Assembly (NCBI GenBank): GCA_947069175.1
Contig: CAMTDV010000027.1
Span: 41,739,369 to 41,803,368 of the forward strand
DNA: 64,000 nt
Direction of reading: 5' to 3'
Origin: Scalesia atractyloides
Taxonomy: Eukaryota > Streptophyta > Magnoliopsida > Asterales > Asteraceae
Each line of letters opens with the position of its first letter. The first letter of the stretch is position 1. Shown piece by piece: positions 23,436 to 35,070 of the stretch. The notes under the pieces are model-generated. The model saw only the letters and a program-made list of their open reading frames with translations, ran no database searches and was not told the DNA's origin. Position numbers and translations under genes: made by a program.

Positions 23436-24284
23436 GAAATCATTGAAAGAAAGAAAATTCAAGATAACCAAGCTTCTTCAACAAAGGTTACAAAAAAGCA
23501 ATATTTTCATAACCGGACCGAACGTCTTACCGGTTCACTGGTCGAACTAGTCGGATCGACCGAACCAGATTCAAAAACCGAAGAGCTGTAAATAATTTTA
23601 TTTACAACATTTGTTAGAATCAACCACATTCCTTTTTACCAACAATTTAAATTATTAAAAATATATTAATAAGTAGATAAAAAAAGAAAAGTAAAAACTT
23701 ACAAATGTAAAAATAACATGGTTTGGTATTATTTTCCATCAATATACAATGCAAAAAAAAAAATAATAATAATAATATAAGTTATTTCATGATTAAAAAG
23801 ATTGAAAAGATACCAAAGTTTTGTACTTTTATAGGTAATAAAATAGAATTTTGCTAATACAAAACTTTAACCCTTCCTTTTTTGTCTTAGTCAATAAAAT
23901 GGTTTTGGACGTTGGATTGTGATGATATTTATATGTAGTAGCTATTTAGAGTTTCTATTTCACCTCAGTTAAAAATAAACAACAAAGATGGAATGAAGAT
24001 TAGACTTTAGATCTAGCAACCTCAATTGCGATTTCAAGACCCAGACCCGAATCCTCCCTCTCCTCCGCCAGAGATGATCGGAATCCCCTTCTCCTCCGGC
24101 AGCGACGATCAGAGCCTCCACCTCCAGCAGCAACGATCGAAAACTCCTTCTCATCAGAATTAAGTCTGACTTGACCGTTACACATAGATTTTTCTGGTTC
24201 AATCACCGGCCACTGGTCCGACCGGCCAGGTGCTTCACAAACGGTTAAAAGGGTGCTATCGGACCGCCGACACCACCTGTCACA
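23436..24284. other. Non-coding part of the second duplicated unit
   Basis: It repeats 21076-21850 with small changes, including an A-rich microsatellite-like insertion near 23750-23780. The match stops at gaacggttaaaagggt-type sequence about 24250, where foreign gaaca-rich DNA begins, and resumes at about 24906 (agcgaaagtgacagaagct). Confidence 0.65.
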
Positions 24285-24905
24285 AAGACCTTGTTCGTGT
24301 TTGTTTGTTAATAAATATATGTGTTCGCGAACCATTCACGAACATTTATCGAACAAGATTTTATGTTCGTGTTCGTTTGTTAATTTAGACATCGAACAAA
24401 AAGCGAACGTGGATGAACACAAAAGAGCCCAAACTAATGTTCATGAACACAAATGGAAACAAACGAACACAAACAATCGTTCATGAACAGAATATATAAT
24501 ATACAGACACTTATTAGATATTTAATTTGTGGGAATTTTGAAGTATTTAAATAAATATAAAAATTAAAAACACTAATGAACTATTAAACACAGTCGAACA
24601 TGTTACGACCTCTGTTCATGTTTGTTCATTTAACTAAATGAACGAAATTTCTTGTTCCGATTGTTTAATAAACGAATGAACACAAACAAGCTTCCCACCG
24701 AACGGTTCACGAACTATTCGCTGAACGTTTGGTACGTTTGCAGCCTTAGCTGTAAACGAACCAAACAAACATGCGCAAGGCCTTGTTTTTGTTCGTTCGT
24801 TAAGGAAATAAATGTGTTCATGAACGGTTCATGAACACTTATCGAACGAGATTTTATGTTCATGTTCGTTAATTAAGGAAATGAACGTGTTCACGAACAC
24901 AAATA
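24285..24905. mobile_element. gaaca-rich hAT-like repeat inserted in the second duplicated unit
   Basis: The segment is dense in cgtgttcgtttgtt, ttcacgaac and aacgaacac on both strands. An apparent internal boundary lies near gcagccttag (24740-24750), so two elements may abut. It breaks homology between the two duplicated units. From memory such words mark common Asteraceae non-autonomous hAT elements. No target duplication was confirmed. Confidence 0.45.
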
Positions 24906-25149
24906 AAATTAGCGAAAGTGACAGAAGCTAGAGGTGGATGGCGAGGGAAGCAGCGTTGGAACTTGAAGCAATAATCATGGAACAGAGGTCGATAGTGTTC
25001 GTCAATATGAATATGAAGGAAAGAAAGGAGAACGATGCATAAACATGGTGGGAATAAGGTTTCCTATTAAAATTTTTAGGATAATAAAATAAAGCAAAGT
25101 TACAGAATAAAAAAAGTTTAGATAAAATAAATAAAAGTACAAAAATATC

Positions 25150-25335
25150 ATGGACAATATAAACAAACAAACATGAACAAATGTTCACGAACGTTTACGA
25201 ACATAATTCAACGAACGAGACGTTTGTTCATGTTCGTTCATTTAGCTAACTAAACATAATTCCTTATTTATGTTCGTTCATTTATTCAACGAAGGAACGT
25301 AAACAAACTTTCTGCCGAACGGTTCACAATACCTA
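25150..25335. mobile_element. gaaca-rich hAT-like repeat, partial
   Basis: The words aacaaatgttcacgaacg, ttgttcatgttcgttc and ccgaacggttcac are shared with 24285-24905 and 26105-26880. It may be the other half of the element ending at about 24905. The segment between (24906-25149) resumes the duplicated unit and then becomes AT-rich. Confidence 0.4.
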
Positions 25336-26104
25336 TGGGACATCTCTAACACTAAAATCGTTTGTTTACTGCAACTGGTTTTTGAAAATCTTGTTCACAA
25401 AATAATTCGACCTACGAAATATTTTGTGTAATAGAACTAGAGTTAAATTTATTTAACGGTTTCAATCATTAAAGAAGCTGAATTGAACATTTATTCCCGT
25501 TTTTTTAAAAGATGTTAAATCGAACATTTATTCCCGTTTTTTAAGGTATAACAAAATATCAAAATAAAGAAAAGAAAAATTAACGTATTAGGAATAGGGG
25601 TTTACTTTAATCTAGATGTGGAGGTGAGAGAGAAGAAACAAATGAATACACAATATGAATGTTATCCACTTCTTTGTTACGATATTGATATTCGTGACAC
25701 TAACCGAAAGAGATAAAAAAATCAAGTTGTGGTATATACAAAAGGTTATTGACACATGGTTTACATCTATCAAAAACAATAAAAATGTATACCGGTAGCG
25801 ATGCACAAGTAGAATCGGTTTGCAAAACCAAAGAAACACTGTGTATTGAAGCAACACCATTTTCAATCAAGGTATATTGAAACATTAAAAAAAATAACCA
25901 CAACCACATATTCAATTTTTTCACTTTAAAAGGTTGTGAACGTGAGTTATCGTAAAAAAATAGATTGTATGAAAACTAAATGAGTTAAAAGCATATAATT
26001 TTTATAGTATAAGATGTGAAGTTGAAATTTGAAAATAAAAGTAAAAAATAATATAATATTATATGTCACTTAACTTTTTATGTAATTTATAGTGTGTCAG
26101 TATT
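25336..26104. other. AT-rich spacer, no gene seen
   Basis: There is a short repeated block, cattta­ttcccgttttt-like, near 25490 and 25530. Overlapping minus-strand ORFs at 25612-25924 are hydrophobic by AT composition only and have no start context or family match. Confidence 0.5.
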
Positions 26105-26880
26105 ACTAGGGCTCTACTCGAATCGAACGGACACGAACAAAGTCATGTTCATGTTCGTTCATTATGGGAATTAACATGTTCATGAACTGTTCACGAACGC
26201 ATACCGAACATTAGTTTATCTGCATGTTTGTTCGTTTAGGAAATTCAGTTGTTCACAAACAGTTTGTGAACACTAGTCTTGAACACAAACGAACGTAAAT
26301 GAATAAAAACGAACGGAAAGAACACTTAACTTGAAAGAAAAAAATAAAAATATTGTTAACCTTATACATTGGACATAAGTAGTTTAAATACAACCATCAA
26401 ATGATAAATCAAAACACAAGAAGTCAACTACAACCACTAAACGATGAATCAGGTTTAACTAACTTAGACATAATTATTAAAAGTTTAACTAACTCAGACA
26501 TAATTTTCCCAAAAAATGTATTGAATGTCCAAATTTTAGCTAACTTAGAAAAAAACAGGGTTTCAAGTTTTCAATATGTTTAGATAAAAGGTTTATTATT
26601 ATTTTTTTAATATAACCAAACGAACACGAACGGACGTAAACAAACAAACATGAACGAACGTAAACAAACAAACCCGAACGAATGTAACCAAAAATATTAC
26701 TGAACGTTCATGAACGCATTCGAATGAACGAGACCTTTGTTTGTGTTCGTTCGCTAAACTAACTGAACGAAAATTTTCTTTGTGTTCGTTCGTTAAGCTA
26801 ATCGAACGCACATAAACGAACTTCCCGCTAGACGGTTCACTAACTATTGGCTGCACGTTCGGTTTATTTACAGCAAGTCC
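26105..26880. mobile_element. gaaca-rich hAT-like repeat, longest copy
   Basis: It begins near gggctctactcgaatcgaacgg and ends near cggttcactaactattggctgcacgttcgg. Both ends are dense in gttcgttc/gaacgaac words and a less repetitive AT-rich core (26340-26610) lies between. It interrupts the copia-like extra-ORF region. Confidence 0.45.
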
Positions 26881-27298
26881 GGTCCGATTTTCTAAACGTT
26901 GACAAAAAGCACTACTGCAACTATCCAAAAACCCATCACTCAAACCACTGCTCCTATTGCCCAAACATTTGTTGCCATTACAAAACTGGCAACAGAGATT
27001 ACAACTACCCAGCAACCACCACCACCACAACTAAGGCACAAGTCCCATAAAGGACTTCTCAAAAGAAAACCAACAATACTACCTCAACAACCACCATAAA
27101 AACACAAACCCCACAAACCAGAACCAGGAGAACTAAATTCATTGTCCAAGATAATGATAAAGAAACTCCCGATGCATCACATATCAAAACCACTACCACC
27201 CCAACCTCATCCATCACATCTCAACCACATCTCTCACCATCACAACACCACCTACTGAACCACCCACCTAAATTCTTGACCCACTGGAATTAGAAAAC
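26881..27298 (+). pseudogene. Pro/Thr/Gln-rich piece of the copia-like extra ORF
   Basis: Reading frames here are rich in Thr, Pro, Gln and Ser, such as TTATIQKPITQTTAPIAQTF, then in a second frame TSQKKTNNTTSTTTIKTQTP and TRTRRTKFIVQDND. This low-complexity linker fits between the N-terminal and charged parts of the extra ORF. The frame shifts near 27050. The left side is bounded by hAT-like DNA and the right by an LTR fragment. Confidence 0.45.
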
Positions 27299-27610
27299 GT
27301 TTTATTTATTATTTAGATCTACTCACCAACATTATGTTGACCAAAAACCATTTTACGCATGATATAGGTACATAACTTGAGAGAGTTTGAAGTTGAAGAT
27401 ACGTCGGATGTGCCTTAGTAATAACTGGGATTATTGTTTCATGCTTTGTTATGTTAATGATATTGTATGAAAGTTATGTTGAATATATTCTATGATTATA
27501 AGTGACGAAATCTAAAGTGGTGCCTTTAAATATTTAAACTGATAATAGTGTCATAAGCTATGAGCAATCATCATGCCCCGTACCATTCCATTGTAGGTTG
27601 GGGTTTAACA
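27299..27610 (+). repeat. 3' fragment of a diverged Tekay-type LTR
   Basis: The blocks ctcaccaacattatgttgacc, atgatataggt, gagcaatcatcatgccccg and the end gttggggtttaaca line up with the last about 300 bp of the LTR at 5177-7850 (from ctcgccaacttatgttgacc to gggtgtgaca). The left part of the LTR is missing. It splits the extra-ORF pseudogene. Confidence 0.6.
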
Positions 27611-28673
27611 GTCAAAAGAGATACAATCTTTCTATTCCTGAATTGACATCAGCCCACTTATCTTTCCATCCCTCAAAAGATATCAAAAGCCTAAAACTAT
27701 ACAAGAATACTTGGAATTAAAAGTCAAATAGGCTGACGTGATAGCTGCTTTCAAAAGCAAAGGGAAAAGTGATAAGGATGCTCAACAAATCATGTCTGCA
27801 TAATGCACAAAAGTGAATAGACTTGAAGATTTTGAAAAAGATGTTAGTTAACAGGCTTCTCAAGGACCAATAAGCAACCCTGATCTCGAAAAGGAACTAA
27901 GCGAATACTATCTAGAGTTCATCATGACAAACTAAGCCTTATAGAGCCTCAAGAGCTCAATTCCCGTGTTGGACTACAAAAGCCTTTCTCGAAGAAATAG
28001 CAAGGATTGAGATGTTAAAGCTTAATCCAGACATCAAGCCCACTCCTCACGACTAGGCTACGGGAAGGAAACCTGCTGCTCAAAAAGCAATTGAACTTAG
28101 AAGAATGAAGGAAGAGATGGTTGCTGTAAAGTTTGGATCAATGCAATCCATGGCTAGATGGAATTAGCCAACAATCAAAGAAAGCTACAAAAAGCTTGAA
28201 GCCGTAATAGCTATAAATCCCTTAATCCCTAAAAAGCCTAACTATGAAGATTTGCCTATAAGTTCTCAAGCTACTACATCTGAACTTCCATCTTCAAAAC
28301 ATGACTCTTCAATGGTTAGAAGCCATCTAAAAAACAAAAGGATATGTCAGCAGAAGACCTAAAAAGATATGAAGATGAATTTAGAAAGGAAGGGATAAAA
28401 ATGTGATACTGTATTGGCATCCTGATGCAAATCCAGCAGAACTGTTAGGGCAAGTCTTGGAAAAACATATTCCCTCACCTCTTCTAATAACATCACTCCT
28501 AGTAAGTTCACCTGCCTCTAAAATTTGAAAATGGTCCTTACACAAAGCCATCCATGAATTGACAATAGCCATGGCAGATGGAGAAGTGAAAAACACTTAA
28601 ATGAATAGTGCGATGAGCTTGAAATTGAAGATTAGCAAGATCTACTAGGTCTTCTACTCGAAAGGGATGCTGA
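27611..28673 (+). pseudogene. C-terminal part of copia-like extra ORF, left of the nested element
   Basis: Decayed frames include EYLELKVK, PDLEKELSEYYLEFI, LYWHPDANPAELLGQVLEKH, LHKAIHELTIAMADGEVKNT and QDLLGLLLERDA. The minus-strand homologue at 42990-44066 gives the family's LHELTLLRSDG and DLQDLLNLELE at matching places. Many stops are present. The frame is cut by the gag-only element and resumes at 36505. Confidence 0.55.
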
Positions 28674-28856
28674 TGTAACATCCGTCAAAAAACGAGTTTC
28701 CAAAACCCGCTTCGTTTATTAACCGTAAAGTCAGTCATAAATTTTCGTCGCGTATATATTGTTTATTTTAATTTTAAACGATACATAATTAATAAACATT
28801 GTTAGAATTTTAAACCATAATTAATAAATAATAAAAATAAGAGAAAAAAATAATTG

Positions 28857-28923
28857 AGGCTGCCGGGTTTCGAACCCGGGTCAGCCGGTTCAACAAGCGA
28901 ACAGCTTACCACTCCGCCACTTG
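28857..28923 (-). other. Inverted tRNA-like module, 5' LTR of gag-only element
   Basis: On the minus strand an A-box match (TGGCGGAGTGG) begins at 28919 and a B-box (GGTTCGAAACC) at 28876, 43 nt apart. The T-arm CCGGG-TTCGAAA-CCCGG is a perfect 5-bp stem with a 7-nt loop. The acceptor strands do not pair. Confidence 0.68.
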
Positions 28924-29181
28924 ACTTCTTTGTTATATTACTGAAACAAATGATATTTAAATTAAAACTCGAAATCAAAAATCCGGACTTCAGCGCGGCA
29001 GAACTCGCAATCACCGGAAAATCCGGCAATCCGCGAGTTCAGCCATTATTCCTTTTGACTATAACGTTATAACCGACCTCGACATCAGTTATAACCGACG
29101 TCTACAGTCAATTCCAGTCGTAACCGCCGGAGAGATTTGACCGGAATTCTTGAGACTGAAATTGGGCAGCTTCTTGTCAAT

Positions 29182-29190
29182 CTATAAATA
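29182..29190 (+). promoter_or_regulatory. TATA box in the 5' LTR
   Basis: The sequence ctataaata is followed about 30 bp later by a CT-rich start region (cacactcgcacaactttcactctctctac). The same is seen at 34613-34621 in the other LTR. This puts U3 at about 530 bp and leaves some 1.9 kb for R and U5. Confidence 0.65.
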
Positions 29191-29650
29191 CCAGGTGTAT
29201 TTCTTTCAACCCTGCTCACACTCGCACAACTTTCACTCTCTCTACAAGTCTCTATTCATCAAGAAACACGTCGCCGAAATTCTCTGCAAGTCGCCGGAAA
29301 ACCGAACCCATTTCATCTCTTCTGCCTTACTCTAAAATAAGACTTCTAGAGCTCAGACAGAAAGCACCACACTCACCTCAAACTTCTGATAGAGCCTCTG
29401 TCGCAAGATAAACTTCGCCGGAATTTTCTGTCAACGTCGGAAATCAACCGGAAATTCTGCTCGGAGTTAAACCACCTCTCCCAATCGGTACAAACATTCA
29501 ACTTTCTTCAATACTGTTTATATGTAATTGTTTAAAAACTGGGAATCGAAATTATGTGGGCAAACAGTCGAGTTTGAATTCTGAGAAGTAAGCATGAAGA
29601 AGATGAAGTTTGTATAGTGTATAAATGTAATAAAAACCGGTAAATATACC

Positions 29651-29730
29651 GGGTTAGACACACAGTCCAGTGTTGGACTGTGTGCAAATTTTAAATCATG
29701 GTCCCGAGTTCGAGTCTGTACATGCTTTTC
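29651..29730 (+). other. tRNA-like module 1, 5' LTR of gag-only element
   Basis: It starts gggttagacac. A-box-like cagtccagtg begins at 29663 and B-box-like agttcgagtc at 29707, 44 nt apart. The hairpin cacagtcc/ggactgtg is perfect. Confidence 0.6.
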
Positions 29731-29818
29731 GGTTCGCCAATTATACACAACCTTTTTAAAACCAGTTAACGAAATAATCTAGTAAATATATAAATTTAAT
29801 AAAAATCTTATATCCTTC

Positions 29819-29902
29819 GGGTTAGTCACACAGCCCAATTGGTCGGGCTGTGTGCAACACGAAGCCAAGGTCTCGAGTTCGAATTCGGTTAGTTACACCG
29901 CC
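29819..29902 (+). other. tRNA-like module 2, 5' LTR of gag-only element
   Basis: A-box-like cagcccaattgg begins at 29831 and B-box-like agttcgaatt at 29876, 45 nt apart. The stem cacacagccc/gggctgtgtg is a perfect 10-bp hairpin around aattggtc. Confidence 0.6.
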
Positions 29903-29985
29903 CCTGAAATTATCCAAACCTTTTAATTAAAAAAATATGTTAGCTCTAGTATGTGTATATGTATAATTAAATTTCAATATATTTC

Positions 29986-30062
29986 GGGTTAGACACGTAG
30001 CTCAGTTGGTAGAGCTGCGTGCACGCGTACAGGAGGTCACGAGTTCGAACCTCACCAACGCA
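29986..30062 (+). other. tRNA-like module 3, 5' LTR of gag-only element
   Basis: A-box tagctcagttgg (the commonest tRNA D-arm sequence) begins at 29998 and B-box agttcgaacc at 30042, 44 nt apart. The stem acgtagctc/gagctgcgt has one G-T pair. Confidence 0.66.
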
Positions 30063-31097
30063 TACAAACACAAAGTCCGAACCGGTCAACGGTCAAATGG
30101 TCAACGGTCAATGGTCAAAAAGTCAAAAGTTTATTTTCTTTTTATTTATTTATTTTATTTAAAAATCAATTAAAAACATTTAAAAATAATATTTTTGAAG
30201 TTAGAAAATTTCCTTAAACTCACAAAAATAAACCTAACATTCCCATTAAGAACACTAATTAAAAATATTAAACTCAAATAAAAGTTTATTTATTTATCGA
30301 ATTATTATGTTATTATTTAGGTTAGTTTCTTTCGTGATTAAATCCAAATTCGTGCGCATTCATCATCAATCCAAGAAACGTAACCACTGTGAATGAATTC
30401 TTACAAATTCCCCTTTTTATTCATGTTTTGGGGTGTATCATGTGTCGCTTAAATTAATTCGCTTATTCAAACTCGTGCCATTACCATTATATGATCTAAA
30501 CTTATAATGTAAATATTGTTTGTTGTAATGTGTGTTTACATTTAGTCAAGTGGCATGCAAATCAATTCATTAGGCCCATCAGTTCCTTGTTGGAGACGGG
30601 TTGAACAACGCGTGCCTCAAAATCATTCATTAGGCCCATCAGTTCCTCGTGGGAGATGAGTTGAACAACGCGTGCCTCAAAATCAATCATTTGGTGTATA
30701 TGTGTGCAATAATTAATATTATGTATTTTGTGATTAAATTTACATTTACGTTTACTCATATGTGGTTATGCACTTTATTTTATAATCGATACAATAAACA
30801 CGTTTAAATGTTTTCATAGGATTCACTCGCCAACTTTTTGTTGACCCAAAAACCCTATTTTTACACATGATACAGGGGACAGGTTGAAGCAAGGAACACG
30901 CAGAAATTGCCCTAGAAGAAAAATAATGAAGTCTTGAAAAATGTATAGAACATGTTGTACTTGTATGATTGATTGTAATGTTTTCCTTTAAAAAGAAATA
31001 ATAAATATGAAACTTTAAAGTAAATGTCATGAGCTTTGATGAAAACCCAATCATGCCCCGATCACCTTTTTCCGCTGCGGGTCAGGGTGTGACAGAT

Positions 31098-31110
31098 TGG
31101 TATCAGAGCT
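31098..31110 (+). other. Primer-binding site for initiator tRNA-Met
   Basis: tggtatcagagct lies 3 bp (gat) after the LTR end and is complementary to the 3' end of plant initiator tRNA-Met, the usual primer of Tekay-type elements. Confidence 0.9.
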
Positions 31111-31937
31111 TTTGACTATAGGGATATAGGATAGGTTATTAGACCCTTAGAGCCTATACTATAGTTGATTAGATTTTAATTGTTTATGTGGTTACATGCA
31201 AACTCATGATGTTTATTTGTTTCGTATTTATTACATACACAAATGCATGCAAACACTCCCACTATCATTTTGTGTGATACTTAATGAGTTATACTTATAG
31301 TCAAACATAACATGCTTACATATACATTCATCACGCATATTTCAATGTTCACATATTCAAATCATCTTCGTATTTCCGTTATTCAAGATTTTGTCGCATT
31401 TTTTTTATTTTTCAAATTCATCAAAGTGAGTTCTGCGACGGGCATGTAGTAACTGTAAGGGTACAAGTACCGGTAGTCGGAACGTCCTGTCTAGGTTGGC
31501 ATTCGTATAAATCCAATATAACGGACCAGTTTGCCTACCTGGGGACTAACGATGAGAGTACGAAGGACCTATTAGGCCAAAGCATGCCACACCAAACGTC
31601 GTTCGAACTAACCCCACTTTGAGGTGTCACCGTGTCCACCCCTGGATGCACTCCGAATATCATACGTTACATTCATATTTCTCGATTTTCTCCGGGTTTT
31701 AGTGTACGTTACTAGGCTAACACATGCGAACCATATGAAAGACCCGCTAATCATGGGGGCCCACATGATTACGAAGGTGAAGTATGGCGGCATGCAAGGC
31801 CCAATTACGAGCAAAGCCCAAGACATCCTATGGATGTAGTAGATTTATTATTCTATATTTTTTTTATGTTCATTCCTAAATACGACACATGACACCTAAA
31901 ACGTCAAACTCATACTCTCGATACGTATTCCTTGTAG
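31111..31937 (+). other. Leader of the gag-only element
   Basis: Non-coding. The last about 465 bp match 1-472, the leader of the first Tekay-like element. ORFs here (31608 and 31624) are not supported. Confidence 0.8.
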
Positions 31938-33287
31938 ATGTCTTCTAGTTTCGCTCGTAGAAAAATGAAAGCAGGAAAATCCCGCGAGCGCATGGCTGCC
32001 CAAATCGCTCAACAAATGGCGGCCGTAATACCCAACATCGTAGTTCAAGTTCAACAAGCCCTTACCACTAATCCCGTCAACCCAATCAGTCAAGAAGATC
32101 AAAATGTTGTCAACCCTCCCCCAAATACCACTAAATGCACCTTCAAGCATTTCAAATCCTGCGACCCTCCAAAATACGAAGGGACTGAAGGTGTCACTGC
32201 TCTCCTCCATTCGTTTAAGGAGATGGAAAACACTTTTCTCAATTGCGACTGCCCCGATGATCGCAAGGTGCGATATGCTACCGGTCGTTTGTTTGGAGTA
32301 GCACTTACATGGTGGAATACAGAGAAGGCCAAGCGAGGTACTGAGAATGCTATGACTTTGACTTGGGAAGAATTGAGGGAGATCATGACAAGACGTTTCT
32401 GTCCAAGAAGCGAAATCAAGAAATTAGAGGATGAGTTCTATTCTTTGAATCAAAAGGAGGGCGACCACACCACGTACAACAAGAGATTTCTTGAGTTAAA
32501 TCAGATGGTCCCCAACTTGTTCACTCCTCTCTACCGTTTGATCGAGCACTACATTCGAGGTCTTCCTTAAAAAATTCAAGACCCTGTAATAAGTACCACA
32601 CCTGCAACTTTGGAAGCAGCAATGGAGTTAGCTACAGAGCTCACCGAGAACCGCATACGGAATAAGGACTTCAAGGAGGAGAAGAAGAAGGATAAAGCAT
32701 CAACTGAAACCTCAAACTCCACCCAAACCGAATCCCCTTCTCAACCCATTTCTAAGAGAAAACGAGATGGGCAAACTTTCGCTGTCACCCAACGCAATCA
32801 ACCAGCCTCACAAGCCGTACCCCTCCAAGCTATCCCAATCACTCAAGTAGCACCCAACGCAACTTACCCAAATAAGAAACCTTACTTTGGACCTCACCCT
32901 CAATGCAACACCTGTTTTTATCACCATCCATCTACCTTACCTTGTCGACTATGTGCGAATTGTGGACGCTATGGTCATTTGAGCAAGGTTTGCCGCACCT
33001 CTCAAAACCAAACCTCACCACCTACTCCAAGCATGATCCAAACTTATCAACAACCCCAATACCCCATGTTTCCATATGTTCGAGCTTGTTTTAATTGTGG
33101 CGACCCTACCCATTTTAGAAACACGTGTCCTCGATTGGTTAACATCATAAACGCCCAAGCTCAAGCAAACCCAGTTAACCAAGCAAATCAAGCAAACCCA
33201 GCTCCACCACCAGCAAGAGGAAGAGCTTACAACATCAACGCCAATCCTGTTGAATATAATAACAGCCCAAACGAACCACCCAACTAG
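31938..33287 (+). pseudogene. gag: gag of the gag-only element, one internal stop
   Basis: The 450-codon frame starts MSSSFARRKMKAGKSRERMA and carries the Retrotrans_gag capsid (DPPKYEGTEGVTALLHSFKE, LTWWNTEKAKRGTENAMTLT, MTRRFCPRSEIKKLEDEF). A basic region and two zinc knuckles follow (CANCGRYGHLSKVC and CFNCGDPTHFRNTC). A TAA at 32568-32570 lies after FIRGLP-like residues, where the first element has a serine codon; the frame then continues unchanged. The protein ends in its own stop (TAG at 33285-33287) just after RGRAYNINAN, where the first element runs on into protease. The end therefore looks like a defined gag-only C-terminus, not only a deletion scar. Confidence 0.88.
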
Positions 33288-34083
33288 TCTTCCTTCACCA
33301 AGAATCGAGACTCAACTCCAACCGTTTAGTTTTTATGTTTTCTTTATGTTATCTCAATCTTTACGTATCTCGATTATAAATTTGAAATTTATCCAGGAAT
33401 CTTAATGCGAATTACTATTTCAGTTTTGTTTTATATTCACTACTTTAACATTCATATCATCATACATCCCGACGTATCTCAATCTCATCATTCAAAGAAG
33501 TTGGGTTGTGTCTCACATTTACATAGACTAACCCCTTCATCATAACAAACGAGAGAGGTACTGTCATCATTCAATCATGTATACTTTCAGATTTGAGACT
33601 CAAGTTTTGGTTGTTGTGTTTGTTTATGTTTTAGAGTCACATAGTACTAATCTTAATTTACTGATAAAGCCAATGAAAATTTGACAAGAATATGGTGGAT
33701 ACGCCGCTGGTACTTCCTATATATAAGTATTCTTGCCAAAGGATCAGAGGCATTGTCAGGGGATTATGAGAAGTTCCATATAGGTTTTAGTATTGTCATG
33801 GTAGAAGTTTTGTTTTAGGATATAACCTTATCTTTCCAAACGTATCGATTCTCTCAAAACTCTTGTGCATGAGATCATACCTAGTCAATCAACTCTGTTT
33901 ATCAATATTCCTTATCTTAGGCACCAAAAAGTGATTCCTGTAGCAGGGTATTCAACCCTTACTAGGAACGTTACCGCCTCAAATAAAAATTAAACTCTTA
34001 CCCCCTTCTAAGTATGTAATTGTCAAAACCACCCTCCTTTCGAGTCAAACATACCACTACTTAAATTTCGGGACGAAATTTCT
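33288..34083 (+). other. Non-coding remainder replacing pol in the gag-only element
   Basis: It has no reverse transcriptase, integrase or other domain in any frame. The last part (cttaaatttcgggacgaaatt, from about 34058) matches the end of the first element just after its integrase stop. The homology lost between the two elements covers protease to chromodomain. Confidence 0.75.
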
Positions 34084-34098
34084 AAAAGTAGGGGATAC
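34084..34098 (+). other. Polypurine tract of the gag-only element
   Basis: aaaagtaggggatac directly precedes the LTR start tgtaacatcc, as at 5162-5176. Confidence 0.75.
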
Positions 34099-34281
34099 TG
34101 TAACATCCGTCAAAAAACGGTTTCCAAAACCCGCTTCGTTTATTAACCGTATAGTCAGTCATAAATTTTCGTCGCGTATATATTGTTTATTTTAATTTTA
34201 AACGATACATAATTAATAACCATTGTTAGAATTTTAAACCATAATTAATAAATAATAAAAATAAGAGAAAAAAAAATAAAC

Positions 34282-34344
34282 TGCCGGGTTTCGAACCCGA
34301 GTCAGCCGGTTCAACAAGCGAACAGCTTACCACTCCGCCACTTG
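34282..34344 (-). other. Inverted tRNA-like module, 3' LTR of gag-only element
   Basis: It is the copy of 28857-28923. The B-box core gtttcgaacc and the A-box complement ccactccgcca are kept. One T-stem base has changed (cccgag instead of cccggg), weakening the perfect arm. Confidence 0.62.
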
Positions 34345-35070
34345 ACTTCTTTGTTATATTACTGAAACAAATGATATTTAAATTAAAACTCGAAATCAAA
34401 AATCCGGACTTTAGCGCGGCAGAACTCGCAATCACCGGAAAATCCGGCAATCCGCGAGTTCAGCCATTATTCCTTTTGACTATAACGTTATAACCGACCT
34501 CGACATCAGTTATAACCAACGTCTACAGTCAATTCCAGTCGTAACCGCCGAAGAGATTTGACCGGAATTCTTGAGACTGAAATTGGGCAGCTTCTTGTCA
34601 ATCTATAAATACCAGGTGCATTTCTTTCAACCCTGCTCACACTCGCACAACTTTCACTCTCTCTACAAGTCTCTATTCATCAAGAAACACCTCGCCGGAA
34701 TTCTCTGCAAGTCTCCAGAAAACCGAACCCATTTCATCTCTTCTGCCTTACTCTAAAATAAGAGTTCTAGAGCTCAGACAGAAAGCACCACACTCACCTC
34801 AAACTTCTGATAGAGCCTCTGTCGCAAGATAAACTTCGCCGGAAATTTTCTGTCAACGTCGGAAATCAACCGGAAATTCTGTTCGGAGTTAAACCACCTC
34901 GCCCAATCGGTACAAAATTCAACTTTCTTCAATACTGTTTATATGTAATTGTTTAAAAACTGGGAATCAAAATTATGTGGGAAAACAGTCGAGTTTGAGT
35001 TCTGAGAAGTAAGCATGAAGAAGATGAAGTTTGTATAGTGTATAAATGTAATAAAAACCGGTAAATATAC

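Larger units (their letters stand above)
28674..31094 (+). repeat. 5' LTR of the gag-only element (2421 bp)
   Basis: It starts tgtaacatccg and ends cagggtgtgaca. It has an inverted tRNA-like module (28857-28923), a TATA box (29182-29190) and three forward tRNA-like modules (29651-30062). A 62-bp-type tandem duplication (cattaggcccatcagttcct) near 30567 and 30629 follows. Sequence outside the modules differs from the LTR at 5177, so it is another subfamily. Confidence 0.92.
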
